Shown piece after piece: positions 49,163-58,817 of a DNA stretch of 64,000 nt (position 1 is the first letter of the stretch; each line of letters opens with the position of its first letter). The notes under the pieces are model-generated. The model did not search any database. It saw nothing but the letters and a program-made list of their open reading frames with translations, and was not told the origin of the DNA. The position numbers and the translations under genes were made by a program. Source of the DNA: Klebsiella quasivariicola (lineage in GTDB: Bacteria > Pseudomonadota > Gammaproteobacteria > Enterobacterales > Enterobacteriaceae); NCBI RefSeq assembly GCF_002269255.1, contig NZ_CP022823.1, forward strand, positions 372,001 to 436,000, read 5' to 3'.

Positions 49163-51277
49163 ATGGCTCGTACAACACCCATCGCACGCTACCGTAACAT
49201 CGGTATCAGTGCGCACATCGACGCCGGTAAAACCACTACTACCGAACGTATTCTGTTCTACACCGGTGTAAACCACAAAATCGGTGAAGTTCATGACGGC
49301 GCCGCTACCATGGACTGGATGGAGCAGGAGCAGGAACGTGGTATCACCATCACTTCCGCTGCGACTACTGCATTCTGGTCTGGTATGGCCAAACAGTATG
49401 AACCGCACCGTGTAAACATCATCGACACCCCGGGGCACGTTGACTTCACAATCGAAGTAGAACGTTCCATGCGTGTTCTTGATGGTGCGGTAATGGTTTA
49501 CTGCGCAGTTGGTGGTGTTCAGCCGCAGTCTGAAACCGTATGGCGTCAGGCAAACAAATATAAAGTTCCGCGCATCGCGTTCGTTAACAAAATGGACCGC
49601 ATGGGCGCTAACTTCCTGAAAGTTGTTGGTCAGATCAAAACCCGTCTGGGCGCGAACCCGGTTCCGCTGCAGCTGGCAATTGGTGCTGAAGAAGGTTTCA
49701 CCGGCGTTGTTGACCTGGTGAAAATGAAAGCCATCAACTGGAACGATGCAGACCAGGGCGTAACCTTCGAATACGAAGATATCCCGGCTGACATGCAGGA
49801 TCTGGCTGACGAATGGCACCAGAACCTGATCGAATCCGCAGCTGAAGCTTCTGAAGAGCTGATGGAAAAATACCTGGGTGGTGAAGAACTGACTGAAGAA
49901 GAGATCAAAAAAGCTCTGCGTCAGCGCGTTCTGAACAACGAAATCATCCTGGTAACCTGTGGTTCTGCGTTCAAGAACAAAGGTGTTCAGGCGATGCTGG
50001 ATGCGGTAATTGATTACCTGCCATCCCCGGTTGACGTACCTGCGATCAACGGTATCCTGGACGACGGTAAAGATACTCCGGCTGAGCGTCACGCAAGCGA
50101 CGAAGAGCCGTTCTCTGCACTGGCGTTCAAAATCGCTACCGACCCGTTTGTTGGTAACCTGACCTTCTTCCGCGTGTACTCCGGTGTGGTTAACTCTGGT
50201 GATACCGTCCTGAACTCCGTGAAAGCTGCACGTGAGCGTTTCGGTCGTATCGTACAGATGCACGCTAACAAACGTGAAGAGATCAAAGAAGTTCGCGCGG
50301 GCGACATCGCTGCTGCTATCGGTCTGAAAGACGTAACCACTGGTGATACCCTGTGTGATCCGGATGCGCCGATCATTCTGGAGCGTATGGAATTCCCTGA
50401 GCCGGTAATCTCCATCGCCGTTGAGCCGAAAACCAAAGCTGACCAGGAAAAAATGGGTCTGGCTCTGGGTCGTCTGGCTAAAGAAGACCCGTCTTTCCGC
50501 GTATGGACTGACGAAGAGTCTAACCAGACTATTATCGCCGGTATGGGTGAGCTGCACCTCGACATCATCGTTGACCGTATGAAGCGTGAATTCAACGTTG
50601 AAGCGAACGTCGGTAAACCTCAGGTTGCTTACCGCGAAGCGATTCGCCAGAAAGTTACCGATATCGAAGGTAAACACGCCAAGCAGTCTGGTGGTCGTGG
50701 TCAGTACGGTCACGTTGTGATCGACATGTACCCGCTGGAGCCGGGCTCTAACCCGAAAGGTTACGAGTTCATCAACGACATCAAAGGTGGTGTAATTCCT
50801 GGCGAATACATCCCGGCCGTTGATAAAGGCATCCAGGAACAGCTGAAAGCTGGTCCGCTGGCAGGTTACCCGGTAGTTGATATGGGTATCCGTCTGCACT
50901 TCGGTTCTTACCACGACGTTGACTCCTCTGAGCTGGCGTTTAAACTGGCTGCGTCTATTGCCTTTAAAGAAGGCTTTAAGAAAGCAAAACCAGTTCTGCT
51001 TGAGCCGATCATGAAGGTTGAAGTAGAAACTCCGGAAGAGAACACTGGTGATGTTATCGGTGACTTGAGCCGTCGTCGCGGTATGCTGCGCGGTCAGGAA
51101 TCCGAAGTAACCGGCGTTAAGATCCACGCTGAAGTACCGCTGTCCGAAATGTTCGGTTATGCAACTCAGCTGCGTTCTCTGACCAAAGGTCGTGCATCAT
51201 ACACCATGGAATTCCTGAAGTATGATGATGCGCCGAACAACGTTGCTCAGGCCGTTATTGAAGCCCGTGGTAAATAA
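49163..51277 (+). CDS. fusA: Elongation factor G
   Basis: EF-G is the GTPase that drives translocation and, with RRF, ribosome recycling. The 704-residue protein has the G domain (P-loop AHIDAGKTTTTERIL, DTPGHVDFT, NKMDR), domain II, and domains III-V with the SGGRGQYGHVVIDMYP region. Third gene of the str operon. Confidence 0.99.
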   Translation: MARTTPIARYRNIGISAHIDAGKTTTTERILFYTGVNHKIGEVHDGAATMDWMEQEQERGITITSAATTAFWSGMAKQYEPHRVNIIDTPGHVDFTIEVERSMRVLDGAVMVYCAVGGVQPQSETVWRQANKYKVPRIAFVNKMDRMGANFLKVVGQIKTRLGANPVPLQLAIGAEEGFTGVVDLVKMKAINWNDADQGVTFEYEDIPADMQDLADEWHQNLIESAAEASEELMEKYLGGEELTEEEIKKALRQRVLNNEIILVTCGSAFKNKGVQAMLDAVIDYLPSPVDVPAINGILDDGKDTPAERHASDEEPFSALAFKIATDPFVGNLTFFRVYSGVVNSGDTVLNSVKAARERFGRIVQMHANKREEIKEVRAGDIAAAIGLKDVTTGDTLCDPDAPIILERMEFPEPVISIAVEPKTKADQEKMGLALGRLAKEDPSFRVWTDEESNQTIIAGMGELHLDIIVDRMKREFNVEANVGKPQVAYREAIRQKVTDIEGKHAKQSGGRGQYGHVVIDMYPLEPGSNPKGYEFINDIKGGVIPGEYIPAVDKGIQEQLKAGPLAGYPVVDMGIRLHFGSYHDVDSSELAFKLAASIAFKEGFKKAKPVLLEPIMKVEVETPEENTGDVIGDLSRRRGMLRGQESEVTGVKIHAEVPLSEMFGYATQLRSLTKGRASYTMEFLKYDDAPNNVAQAVIEARGK

Positions 51278-51346
51278 TCCACAGGATTAAAACCTAAGTC
51301 CCGTGCTCTCTCCGAAGGGGAGAGCACTATAGTAAGGAATATAGCC

Positions 51347-52531
51347 GTGTCTAAAGAAAAATTTGAACGTACAAAACCGCACGTCAACGTTGGTACTATC
51401 GGCCACGTTGACCATGGTAAAACTACCCTGACTGCTGCCATCACTACCGTACTGGCTAAAACCTACGGTGGTTCCGCTCGCGCATTCGACCAGATCGATA
51501 ACGCGCCGGAAGAAAAAGCTCGTGGTATCACCATCAACACCTCTCACGTTGAATATGACACCCCGACTCGCCACTACGCGCACGTAGACTGCCCGGGCCA
51601 CGCCGACTATGTTAAAAACATGATCACCGGTGCTGCGCAGATGGACGGCGCGATCCTGGTTGTTGCTGCGACTGACGGCCCGATGCCGCAGACTCGTGAG
51701 CACATCCTGCTGGGTCGTCAGGTAGGCGTTCCGTACATCATCGTGTTCCTGAACAAATGCGACATGGTTGATGACGAAGAGCTGCTGGAACTGGTAGAGA
51801 TGGAAGTTCGTGAACTGCTGTCTCAGTACGATTTCCCGGGCGACGACACCCCGATCGTTCGTGGTTCTGCTCTGAAAGCGCTGGAAGGCGACGCAGAGTG
51901 GGAAGCGAAAATCATCGAACTGGCTGGCCACCTGGATACCTATATCCCGGAACCAGAGCGTGCGATTGACAAGCCGTTCCTGCTGCCGATCGAAGACGTA
52001 TTCTCCATCTCCGGTCGTGGTACCGTTGTTACCGGTCGTGTAGAGCGCGGTATCATCAAAGTAGGTGAAGAAGTTGAAATCGTTGGTATCAAAGAAACCG
52101 CGAAAACCACCTGTACTGGCGTTGAAATGTTCCGCAAACTGCTGGACGAAGGCCGTGCTGGTGAGAACGTAGGTGTTCTGCTGCGTGGTATCAAACGTGA
52201 AGAAATCGAACGTGGTCAGGTACTGGCTAAGCCGGGCACCATCAACCCGCACACCAAGTTCGAATCTGAAGTGTACATTCTGTCCAAAGACGAAGGCGGC
52301 CGTCATACTCCGTTCTTCAAAGGCTACCGTCCGCAGTTCTACTTCCGTACTACTGACGTGACTGGCACCATCGAACTGCCGGAAGGCGTAGAGATGGTAA
52401 TGCCGGGCGACAACATCAAAATGGTTGTTACCCTGATCCACCCGATCGCGATGGACGATGGTCTGCGTTTCGCAATCCGTGAAGGCGGCCGTACCGTTGG
52501 CGCGGGCGTTGTAGCTAAAGTTCTGGGCTAA
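51347..52531 (+). CDS. tufA: Elongation factor Tu
   Basis: EF-Tu carries aminoacyl-tRNA to the ribosome. The 394-residue protein has GHVDHGKTTLTAAIT, DCPGHADYV and NKCDM. The start codon is GTG, as in E. coli tufA. It ends the str operon, and a terminator follows. Confidence 0.99.
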   Translation: MSKEKFERTKPHVNVGTIGHVDHGKTTLTAAITTVLAKTYGGSARAFDQIDNAPEEKARGITINTSHVEYDTPTRHYAHVDCPGHADYVKNMITGAAQMDGAILVVAATDGPMPQTREHILLGRQVGVPYIIVFLNKCDMVDDEELLELVEMEVRELLSQYDFPGDDTPIVRGSALKALEGDAEWEAKIIELAGHLDTYIPEPERAIDKPFLLPIEDVFSISGRGTVVTGRVERGIIKVGEEVEIVGIKETAKTTCTGVEMFRKLLDEGRAGENVGVLLRGIKREEIERGQVLAKPGTINPHTKFESEVYILSKDEGGRHTPFFKGYRPQFYFRTTDVTGTIELPEGVEMVMPGDNIKMVVTLIHPIAMDDGLRFAIREGGRTVGAGVVAKVLG

Positions 52532-52548
52532 TTCGTTAGCTTTGAATT

Positions 52549-52574
52549 AAAAAGGGCGCTTCGGCGCCCTTTTT
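52549..52574 (+). terminator. Intrinsic terminator of tufA
   Basis: AAAAAGGGCGC-TTCG-GCGCCCTTTTT has a TTCG tetraloop and strong GC stem with a T tract. Confidence 0.95.
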
Positions 52575-52656
52575 GCTGTCTGCCGTTCAGAGGGAATGGG
52601 TGTTTAACAGTCTATTCATAACGTGCGCTGCTGCGGAGAATGCGGAAATGGTCTAT

Positions 52657-52675
52657 TGTAATCATAACCATTCTC
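52657..52675 (+). promoter_or_regulatory. Candidate Fur box before bfd
   Basis: TGTAATCATAACCATTCTC matches 14 of 19 positions of the Fur consensus. It lies about 36 bases before bfd, near a promoter position. Iron control of bfd is known in E. coli. Confidence 0.8.
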
Positions 52676-52711
52676 ATTTAATATTTGTGCATAAATTAAA
52701 CGGGAGTTTCT

Positions 52712-52906
52712 ATGTACGTTTGTTTGTGCAATGGCGTCAGTGATAAAAAAATTCGCCAGGTTGTTCGTCAGTTTCAACCGCAGTCTTTTCAGCAATTACG
52801 TAAGTTTATTCCCGTTGGAAATCAATGCGGTAAATGTGTTCGTGCGGCGCGCGAAGTGATGGAAGATGAATTAACCACCATGCCGGAATTCAAAGAAATC
52901 GCCTGA
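52712..52906 (+). CDS. bfd: Bacterioferritin-associated ferredoxin
   Basis: Bfd gives electrons to bacterioferritin to release stored iron. The 64-residue protein has the four cysteines that bind [2Fe-2S] (VCLCNGVSD and GNQCGKCVRAARE). It has a probable Fur box and lies upstream of bfr on the same strand; in E. coli it is repressed by Fur-Fe. Confidence 0.97.
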   Translation: MYVCLCNGVSDKKIRQVVRQFQPQSFQQLRKFIPVGNQCGKCVRAAREVMEDELTTMPEFKEIA

Positions 52907-52979
52907 AGTTCACGCTTCTCTTTTGACATCGCTATAGGCCGGACTACGCTTCAATGAGTGGAAGCGGAGGGACTATATA

Positions 52980-53456
52980 ATGAAAGGTGATGTCAAAATC
53001 ATAAGTTATCTCAATAAATTATTGGGAAATGAGCTGGTCGCAATTAATCAGTATTTTCTCCATGCGAGAATGTTCAAAAACTGGGGCCTGATGCGCCTCA
53101 ACGATATCGAATACCACGAATCCATCGATGAAATGAAGCACGCCGATAAGTATATCGAACGTATTCTTTTTCTCGAAGGTATCCCGAATCTGCAGGATCT
53201 CGGCAAGCTTGGCATCGGTGAAGATGTGGAAGAGATGCTGCAGTCGGATCTAAGACTGGAGCTGGAAGGAGCGCAAAATTTGCGCGAGGCGATCGCCTAT
53301 GCCGACAGTGTTCATGACTACGTCAGCCGCGACATGATGATTGAGATCCTGGCGGATGAAGAAGGCCATATCGACTGGCTGGAAACCGAACTCGATCTGA
53401 TTGGCAAAATCGGTCTGCAAAATTACCTGCAGTCGCAGATCAAAGTGTCAGACTAG
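52980..53456 (+). CDS. bfr: Bacterioferritin
   Basis: Bfr is a 24-subunit haem ferritin that stores iron. The 158-residue protein begins MKGDVKIISYLNKLLGNEL and has the ferroxidase residues (Glu18 in NELVAINQYF, the EYHESIDEM helix, and the DEEGHIDWLE helix) and Met52 in IDEMKHADKY as the haem ligand. It follows bfd by 73 bases and meets the prepilin peptidase tail to tail with a 17-base overlap. Confidence 0.98.
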   Translation: MKGDVKIISYLNKLLGNELVAINQYFLHARMFKNWGLMRLNDIEYHESIDEMKHADKYIERILFLEGIPNLQDLGKLGIGEDVEEMLQSDLRLELEGAQNLREAIAYADSVHDYVSRDMMIEILADEEGHIDWLETELDLIGKIGLQNYLQSQIKVSD

Positions 53457-53961
53457 CCAACGTCTGCCACCCGCACCAGAAACCCGCAGCCGCCAGAAAT
53501 GGCCCAAACGGCAGCGGGTTGTTCCCCCTCCATTTACTGCTCCCGCCGCACCTGGCGTACAAATCTGATACTGCCCACACTGTGCAGGCGAGAAGCGATG
53601 CAACCAGTAACAGCTGCGGCAGCATTCGCCAGCCATGCCAGGCGCCGAGGGCGGAAAGATATTTTATATCTCCATACCCCAATCCTTCATAGCCGCGAAT
53701 CCCCCGATATAGCCAGTAAAGCGCAGCCAAAGAGAGATAGCCGGCTATTGCTCCCCAAACGGCATCATGGAGCTGCCGCGGTGCCAGACAGAGATAAAAG
53801 AGCAAACCACTCCACAGCAGGGGACAGGTGAAACGGTCGGGCAACAGACCGTGGCGCAGGTCCTGATGACATAATGCCACGGTCAATCCGCCGTAGCACA
53901 GCAAGAAGGGGAGGGCGGCGAGCATAAGTGACCCCGCGATGGATGATGAACAGTGCGTCAC
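53440..53961 (-). CDS. Short prepilin peptidase (A24 family), GspO-like
   Basis: This protein resembles the peptidase half of GspO/PilD, which cleaves leader peptides of pilins and pseudopilins in the inner membrane. Catalytic aspartates are visible at Asp34 (CHQDLRHGLLPD) and Asp98 (GLGYGDIK), with several hydrophobic segments around them. It lacks the N-terminal A24_N methyltransferase-type domain with its CxxC pairs. I start at GTG 53961 because GGGAGG is nine bases upstream, giving 173 residues; an ATG at 53925 would give 161. It lies where E. coli has gspO, beside bfr, but the rest of the gsp operon and chiA are absent. Confidence 0.75.
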   Translation of the reverse strand: MTHCSSSIAGSLMLAALPFLLCYGGLTVALCHQDLRHGLLPDRFTCPLLWSGLLFYLCLAPRQLHDAVWGAIAGYLSLAALYWLYRGIRGYEGLGYGDIKYLSALGAWHGWRMLPQLLLVASLLACTVWAVSDLYARCGGSSKWRGNNPLPFGPFLAAAGFWCGWQTLASLTL

Positions 53962-54104
53962 TATGCGCTTCCTCCCGCGTTCAGCACAAAAGGCATTTTC
54001 CGAGAATGGATGGCACAATCCGCACTCTTTCTCCGCATTGCAACTCCATACAGCGCGCAATCGCGAAGGCGCGCAAATCCTGGTGATGATTTTCTAAACA
54101 GCAC
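53962..54104. promoter_or_regulatory. Spacer between the peptidase gene and the S10 promoter
   Basis: No gene or clear hairpin is visible. The stretch must carry the promoter of the leftward peptidase gene and upstream elements of the S10 promoter. Confidence 0.4.
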
Positions 54105-54132
54105 TTGCGTCACGCCAGAATTTGCGTATAAT
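54105..54132 (+). promoter_or_regulatory. S10 operon promoter
   Basis: TTGCGT (54105-54110) and TATAAT (54127-54132) are separated by 16 bases; the start point is expected near 54139. Confidence 0.9.
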
Positions 54133-54138
54133 GCGCGG

Positions 54139-54308
54139 GCCTGTCAAAGTTGACGGCCGGTTCAATATGAACCCTGGTAATCGCAGTTGGGTTATCAAAC
54201 AATGTCCCCAATCGGGGGGCTATGTAAGAACGGTTACACTCTCCCATCAATCGTAATGGGTATGAGGAGTAATCATTTCGTCTATAAAATAATTGGAGCT
54301 CTGGTCTC
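54139..54308 (+). promoter_or_regulatory. S10 leader (L4 autoregulation)
   Basis: The leader of about 170 bases has the size and content of the E. coli S10 leader, where L4 causes both attenuation and translational repression. Hairpins visible include CCCC/GGGG near 54205-54216 and CCCAT (54242-54246) with ATGGG (54255-54259) just before the rpsJ ribosome site. Role is from known homology. Confidence 0.8.
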
Positions 54309-54620
54309 ATGCAGAACCAAAGAATCCGTATCCGCCTGAAAGCGTTTGATCATCGTCTGATCGATCAATCAACCGCGGAAATCGTCGAGACTGCTAAGCG
54401 CACTGGTGCGCAAGTCCGTGGTCCGATCCCGCTGCCGACCCGCAAAGAGCGCTTTACCGTTCTGATCTCCCCGCACGTCAACAAAGACGCGCGTGACCAG
54501 TACGAAATTCGCACTCACAAGCGTCTGGTTGACATCGTTGAGCCAACTGAAAAAACCGTTGATGCTCTGATGCGTCTGGATCTGGCTGCCGGTGTAGACG
54601 TGCAGATCAGCCTGGGTTAA
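54309..54620 (+). CDS. rpsJ: 30S ribosomal protein S10
   Basis: S10 (also NusE) is a 30S head protein that also joins NusB in antitermination. The 103-residue protein begins [20 protein letters not shown]. It leads the S10 operon, which runs to rpsQ with short gaps. Confidence 0.99.
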
Positions 54621-54652
54621 TCAGGTCATCGAGCGATTGAGAGGTTGAAACA

Positions 54653-55282
54653 ATGATTGGTTTAGTCGGTAAAAAAGTGGGCATGACCCGCATCTTCACT
54701 GAAGATGGCGTATCTATCCCAGTAACCGTAATCGAAGTTGAAGCAAACCGTGTTACTCAGGTTAAAGACCTGGCTAACGATGGCTACCGCGCAATCCAGG
54801 TTACCACCGGTGCTAAAAAAGCTAACCGTGTAACCAAGCCGGAAGCGGGTCACTTCGCTAAAGCTGGCGTTGAAGCTGGCCGTGGTCTGTGGGAATTCCG
54901 TCTGGCTGACGGCGAAGAATTCACCGTAGGTCAGAACATTAGCGTTGAACTGTTTGCTGACGTTAAAAAAGTTGACGTAACCGGTACCTCTAAAGGTAAA
55001 GGTTTTGCTGGTACCGTTAAGCGCTGGAACTTCCGTACCCAGGACGCTACTCACGGTAACTCCTTGTCTCACCGCGTTCCGGGTTCTATCGGTCAGAACC
55101 AGACTCCGGGCAAAGTGTTCAAAGGCAAGAAAATGGCAGGTCAGCTGGGTAATGAGCGTGTAACCGTTCAGAGCCTGGACGTAGTACGTGTTGACGCTGA
55201 GCGCAACCTGCTGCTGGTTAAAGGTGCTGTCCCGGGTGCGACCGGTAGCGACCTGATCGTTAAACCAGCTGTGAAGGCGTGA
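54653..55282 (+). CDS. rplC: 50S ribosomal protein L3
   Basis: L3 is an early assembly protein of the 50S subunit that reaches toward the peptidyl-transferase centre. The 209-residue protein begins [19 protein letters not shown] and has the [18 protein letters not shown] loop. Second gene of the S10 operon. Confidence 0.99.
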
Positions 55283-55292
55283 GGAGATAGCA

Positions 55293-55898
55293 ATGGAATT
55301 AGTATTGAAAGACGCGCAGAGCGCGCTGACTGTTTCCGAAACTACCTTCGGTCGTGATTTCAACGAAGCGCTGGTTCACCAGGTTGTTGTTGCTTATGCA
55401 GCTGGTGCGCGTCAGGGCACTCGTGCTCAGAAGACTCGTGCTGAAATCACTGGCTCCGGTAAAAAACCGTGGCGCCAGAAAGGTACCGGCCGTGCGCGTT
55501 CTGGTTCTATCAAGAGCCCGATCTGGCGTTCCGGTGGCGTTACCTTCGCTGCTCGTCCGCAGGACCACAGTCAAAAAGTTAACAAGAAGATGTACCGCGG
55601 CGCGCTGAAAAGCATTCTGTCCGAGCTGGTACGTCAGGATCGTCTGATCGTTGTCGAGAAGTTCTCTGTTGAAGCGCCGAAAACTAAGCTGCTGGCACAG
55701 AAACTGAAAGACATGGCTCTGGAAGATGTGCTGATCATCACCGGTGAGCTGGACGAGAACCTGTTCCTGGCCGCACGTAACCTGCACAAGGTTGACGTAC
55801 GTGATGCGAACGGTATCGACCCGGTTAGCCTGATCGCCTTCGACAAAGTCGTAATGACTGCTGATGCTGTTAAGCAAGTTGAGGAGATGCTGGCATGA
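55293..55898 (+). CDS. rplD: 50S ribosomal protein L4
   Basis: L4 lines the exit tunnel and represses its own operon through the S10 leader. The 201-residue protein has the extended tunnel loop with [16 protein letters not shown]. It overlaps rplW by four bases (ATGA). Confidence 0.99.
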
Positions 55899-56197
55899 TT
55901 CGTGAAGAACGTCTGCTGAAGGTGCTGCGCGCACCGCACGTTTCTGAAAAAGCGTCTACTGCGATGGAAAAAACAAACACCATCGTTCTCAAAGTTGCTA
56001 AAGACGCGACCAAAGCAGAAATCAAAGCTGCTGTGCAGAAACTGTTTGAAGTCGAAGTCGAAGTCGTTAACACCCTGGTTGTTAAAGGGAAAGTTAAACG
56101 TCACGGACAGCGTATCGGTCGTCGTAGCGACTGGAAAAAAGCTTACGTCACCCTGAAAGAAGGCCAGAACCTGGACTTCGTTGGCGGCGCTGAGTAA
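55895..56197 (+). CDS. rplW: 50S ribosomal protein L23
   Basis: L23 sits at the tunnel exit and docks trigger factor and SRP. The 100-residue protein begins [20 protein letters not shown]. Start overlaps the rplD stop. Confidence 0.99.
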
Positions 56198-56214
56198 GTC
56201 GGAGGAGTAATACA

Positions 56215-57036
56215 ATGGCAGTTGTTAAATGTAAACCGACATCTCCGGGTCGTCGCCACGTCGTTAAAGTGGTTAACCCAGAGCTGCACAAGGGCAAACC
56301 TTTTGCTCCGTTGCTGGAAAAAAACAGCAAATCCGGTGGTCGTAACAACAATGGCCGTATCACCACCCGTCATATCGGTGGTGGCCACAAGCAGGCTTAC
56401 CGTATTGTTGACTTCAAACGCAACAAAGATGGTATCCCGGCAGTTGTTGAACGTCTTGAGTACGATCCGAACCGCTCCGCGAACATCGCGCTGGTTCTGT
56501 ACAAAGACGGCGAGCGCCGTTACATCCTGGCCCCGAAAGGCCTGAAAGCTGGCGACCAGATTCAGTCTGGCGTTGATGCTGCAATCAAAGCAGGCAACAC
56601 CCTGCCGATGCGCAATATCCCGGTTGGTTCTACCGTTCATAACGTAGAAATGAAACCAGGTAAAGGCGGTCAGCTGGCTCGTTCCGCTGGTACTTACGTT
56701 CAGATCGTTGCTCGCGACGGTGCTTATGTCACCCTGCGTCTGCGTTCTGGTGAAATGCGTAAAGTCGAAGCAGACTGCCGCGCTACTCTGGGCGAAGTTG
56801 GCAATGCTGAGCATATGCTGCGCGTTCTGGGTAAAGCAGGTGCTGCACGCTGGCGTGGTGTTCGTCCTACCGTTCGCGGTACTGCGATGAACCCAGTAGA
56901 CCACCCACATGGTGGTGGTGAAGGTCGTAACTTTGGTAAGCACCCGGTATCCCCGTGGGGCCTGCAGACCAAAGGTAAGAAGACCCGCAGCAACAAGCGT
57001 ACTGATAAATTCATCGTACGTCGCCGTAGCAAATAA
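56215..57036 (+). CDS. rplB: 50S ribosomal protein L2
   Basis: L2 is needed for subunit association and peptidyl-transferase activity. The 273-residue protein begins MAVVKCKPTSPGRRHVVK and has the conserved VDHPHGGGEGRN histidine segment near the C terminus. Confidence 0.99.
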   Translation: MAVVKCKPTSPGRRHVVKVVNPELHKGKPFAPLLEKNSKSGGRNNNGRITTRHIGGGHKQAYRIVDFKRNKDGIPAVVERLEYDPNRSANIALVLYKDGERRYILAPKGLKAGDQIQSGVDAAIKAGNTLPMRNIPVGSTVHNVEMKPGKGGQLARSAGTYVQIVARDGAYVTLRLRSGEMRKVEADCRATLGEVGNAEHMLRVLGKAGAARWRGVRPTVRGTAMNPVDHPHGGGEGRNFGKHPVSPWGLQTKGKKTRSNKRTDKFIVRRRSK

Positions 57037-57052
57037 TTTTAGAGGATAAGCC

Positions 57053-57331
57053 ATGCCACGTTCTCTCAAGAAAGGTCCTTTTATTGACCTGCACTTGCTG
57101 AAGAAGGTAGAGAAAGCGGTGGAAAGCGGAGACAAGAAGCCCCTGCGCACTTGGTCCCGTCGTTCAACGATCTTTCCTAACATGATCGGTTTGACCATCG
57201 CTGTCCATAATGGTCGTCAGCACGTTCCAGTATTTGTTTCCGACGAAATGGTCGGCCACAAACTGGGTGAATTCGCACCGACTCGTACTTATCGCGGCCA
57301 CGCTGCTGATAAAAAAGCGAAGAAGAAATAA
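57053..57331 (+). CDS. rpsS: 30S ribosomal protein S19
   Basis: S19 is a 30S head protein near the A site, in contact with S13. The 92-residue protein begins [18 protein letters not shown] and has [13 protein letters not shown]. Located between rplB and rplV with short gaps. Confidence 0.99.
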
Positions 57332-57345
57332 GGTAGGAGGAAGAG

Positions 57346-57678
57346 ATGGAAACTTTAGCTCAACATCGCCATGCTCGTTCTTCTGCTCAGAAGGTTCGCC
57401 TCGTAGCTGACCTGATTCGCGGTAAGAAAGTGTCGCAGGCCCTGGATATTCTGACCTACACCAACAAAAAAGCTGCTGTACTGGTCAAGAAGGTACTGGA
57501 ATCTGCCATTGCTAACGCTGAACACAACGATGGCGCTGACATTGATGATCTGAAAGTTGCGAAAATTTTCGTAGACGAAGGCCCGAGCATGAAGCGCATT
57601 ATGCCGCGTGCTAAAGGTCGTGCAGATCGCATCCTGAAGCGCACCAGCCACATCACTGTGGTTGTGTCCGATCGCTGA
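57346..57678 (+). CDS. rplV: 50S ribosomal protein L22
   Basis: L22 lines the exit tunnel with a long hairpin (MKRIMPRAKGRADRI) and is a site of macrolide-related change. The 110-residue protein begins METLAQHRHARSSAQKVR. No alteration seen. Confidence 0.99.
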   Translation: METLAQHRHARSSAQKVRLVADLIRGKKVSQALDILTYTNKKAAVLVKKVLESAIANAEHNDGADIDDLKVAKIFVDEGPSMKRIMPRAKGRADRILKRTSHITVVVSDR

Positions 57679-57695
57679 GACTCTGGAGACTAGCA

Positions 57696-58394
57696 ATGGG
57701 TCAGAAAGTACATCCTAATGGTATTCGCCTGGGTATTGTCAAACCATGGAACTCTACCTGGTTCGCGAACACCAAAGAATTCGCTGACAACCTGGACAGC
57801 GATTTTAAAGTACGTCAGTTCCTGACTAAAGAACTGGCTAAAGCGTCTGTATCTCGCATCGTTATCGAGCGTCCGGCTAAGAGCATCCGTGTGACCATTC
57901 ACACCGCTCGCCCGGGTATCGTTATCGGTAAGAAAGGCGAAGACGTAGAAAAACTGCGCAAGGTCGTAGCGGATATCGCTGGCGTACCTGCACAGATCAA
58001 TATCGCCGAAGTTCGTAAACCTGAACTGGACGCAAAACTGGTTGCTGACAGCATCACTTCTCAGCTGGAACGTCGCGTTATGTTCCGTCGTGCGATGAAG
58101 CGTGCTGTACAGAACGCAATGCGTCTGGGCGCTAAAGGTATCAAAGTTGAAGTTAGCGGCCGTCTGGGCGGCGCGGAAATCGCACGTACCGAATGGTACC
58201 GTGAAGGTCGCGTACCGCTGCACACTCTGCGTGCTGACATCGACTACAACACCTCTGAAGCGCACACCACTTACGGTGTAATCGGCGTTAAGGTATGGAT
58301 CTTCAAAGGTGAGATCCTGGGTGGTATGGCTGCTGTTGAACAACCGGAACCGGCTGCTCAACCTAAAAAGCAGCAGCGTAAAGGCCGTAAATAA
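57696..58394 (+). CDS. rpsC: 30S ribosomal protein S3
   Basis: S3 is a 30S head protein at the mRNA entry, where its basic residues contribute to helicase activity. The 232-residue protein has the KH domain with GIVIGKKGEDVEKLR. One residue shorter than E. coli. Confidence 0.99.
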   Translation: MGQKVHPNGIRLGIVKPWNSTWFANTKEFADNLDSDFKVRQFLTKELAKASVSRIVIERPAKSIRVTIHTARPGIVIGKKGEDVEKLRKVVADIAGVPAQINIAEVRKPELDAKLVADSITSQLERRVMFRRAMKRAVQNAMRLGAKGIKVEVSGRLGGAEIARTEWYREGRVPLHTLRADIDYNTSEAHTTYGVIGVKVWIFKGEILGGMAAVEQPEPAAQPKKQQRKGRK

Positions 58395-58406
58395 GGAGCG
58401 TCGCTG

Positions 58407-58817
58407 ATGTTACAACCAAAGCGTACAAAATTCCGTAAAGTGCACAAAGGCCGCAACCGTGGTCTGGCGCAGGGTACGGATGTTAGCTTCGGCACTTTCG
58501 GTCTGAAAGCTGTTGGCCGTGGTCGTCTGACTGCCCGTCAGATCGAAGCAGCACGTCGTGCTATGACCCGTGCAGTTAAGCGTCAAGGTAAGATCTGGAT
58601 CCGTGTATTCCCGGACAAACCGATCACCGAGAAGCCGCTGGAAGTTCGTATGGGTAAAGGTAAAGGTAACGTGGAGTACTGGGTTGCCTTGATTCAGCCG
58701 GGTAAAGTCCTGTATGAAATGGACGGTGTACCGGAAGAGCTGGCCCGTGAAGCATTCGGCCTGGCAGCAGCGAAACTGCCGATCAAAACCACCTTTGTAA
58801 CTAAGACGGTGATGTAA
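58407..58817 (+). CDS. rplP: 50S ribosomal protein L16
   Basis: L16 stabilises A-site tRNA at the peptidyl-transferase centre. The 136-residue protein begins MLQPKRTKFRKVHKGRNRG. Its last base overlaps the rpmC start (TAATG). Confidence 0.99.
   Translation: MLQPKRTKFRKVHKGRNRGLAQGTDVSFGTFGLKAVGRGRLTARQIEAARRAMTRAVKRQGKIWIRVFPDKPITEKPLEVRMGKGKGNVEYWVALIQPGKVLYEMDGVPEELAREAFGLAAAKLPIKTTFVTKTVM

Noticed and set aside
49139..51127. Very long open frame (about 660 codons) antisense to fusA, and similar long frames antisense to tufA, rplB and other ribosomal genes.
   Set aside because: They lie exactly opposite highly expressed genes whose biased codons rarely make stops on the other strand. They have no family match, no good ribosome sites and low-complexity composition.
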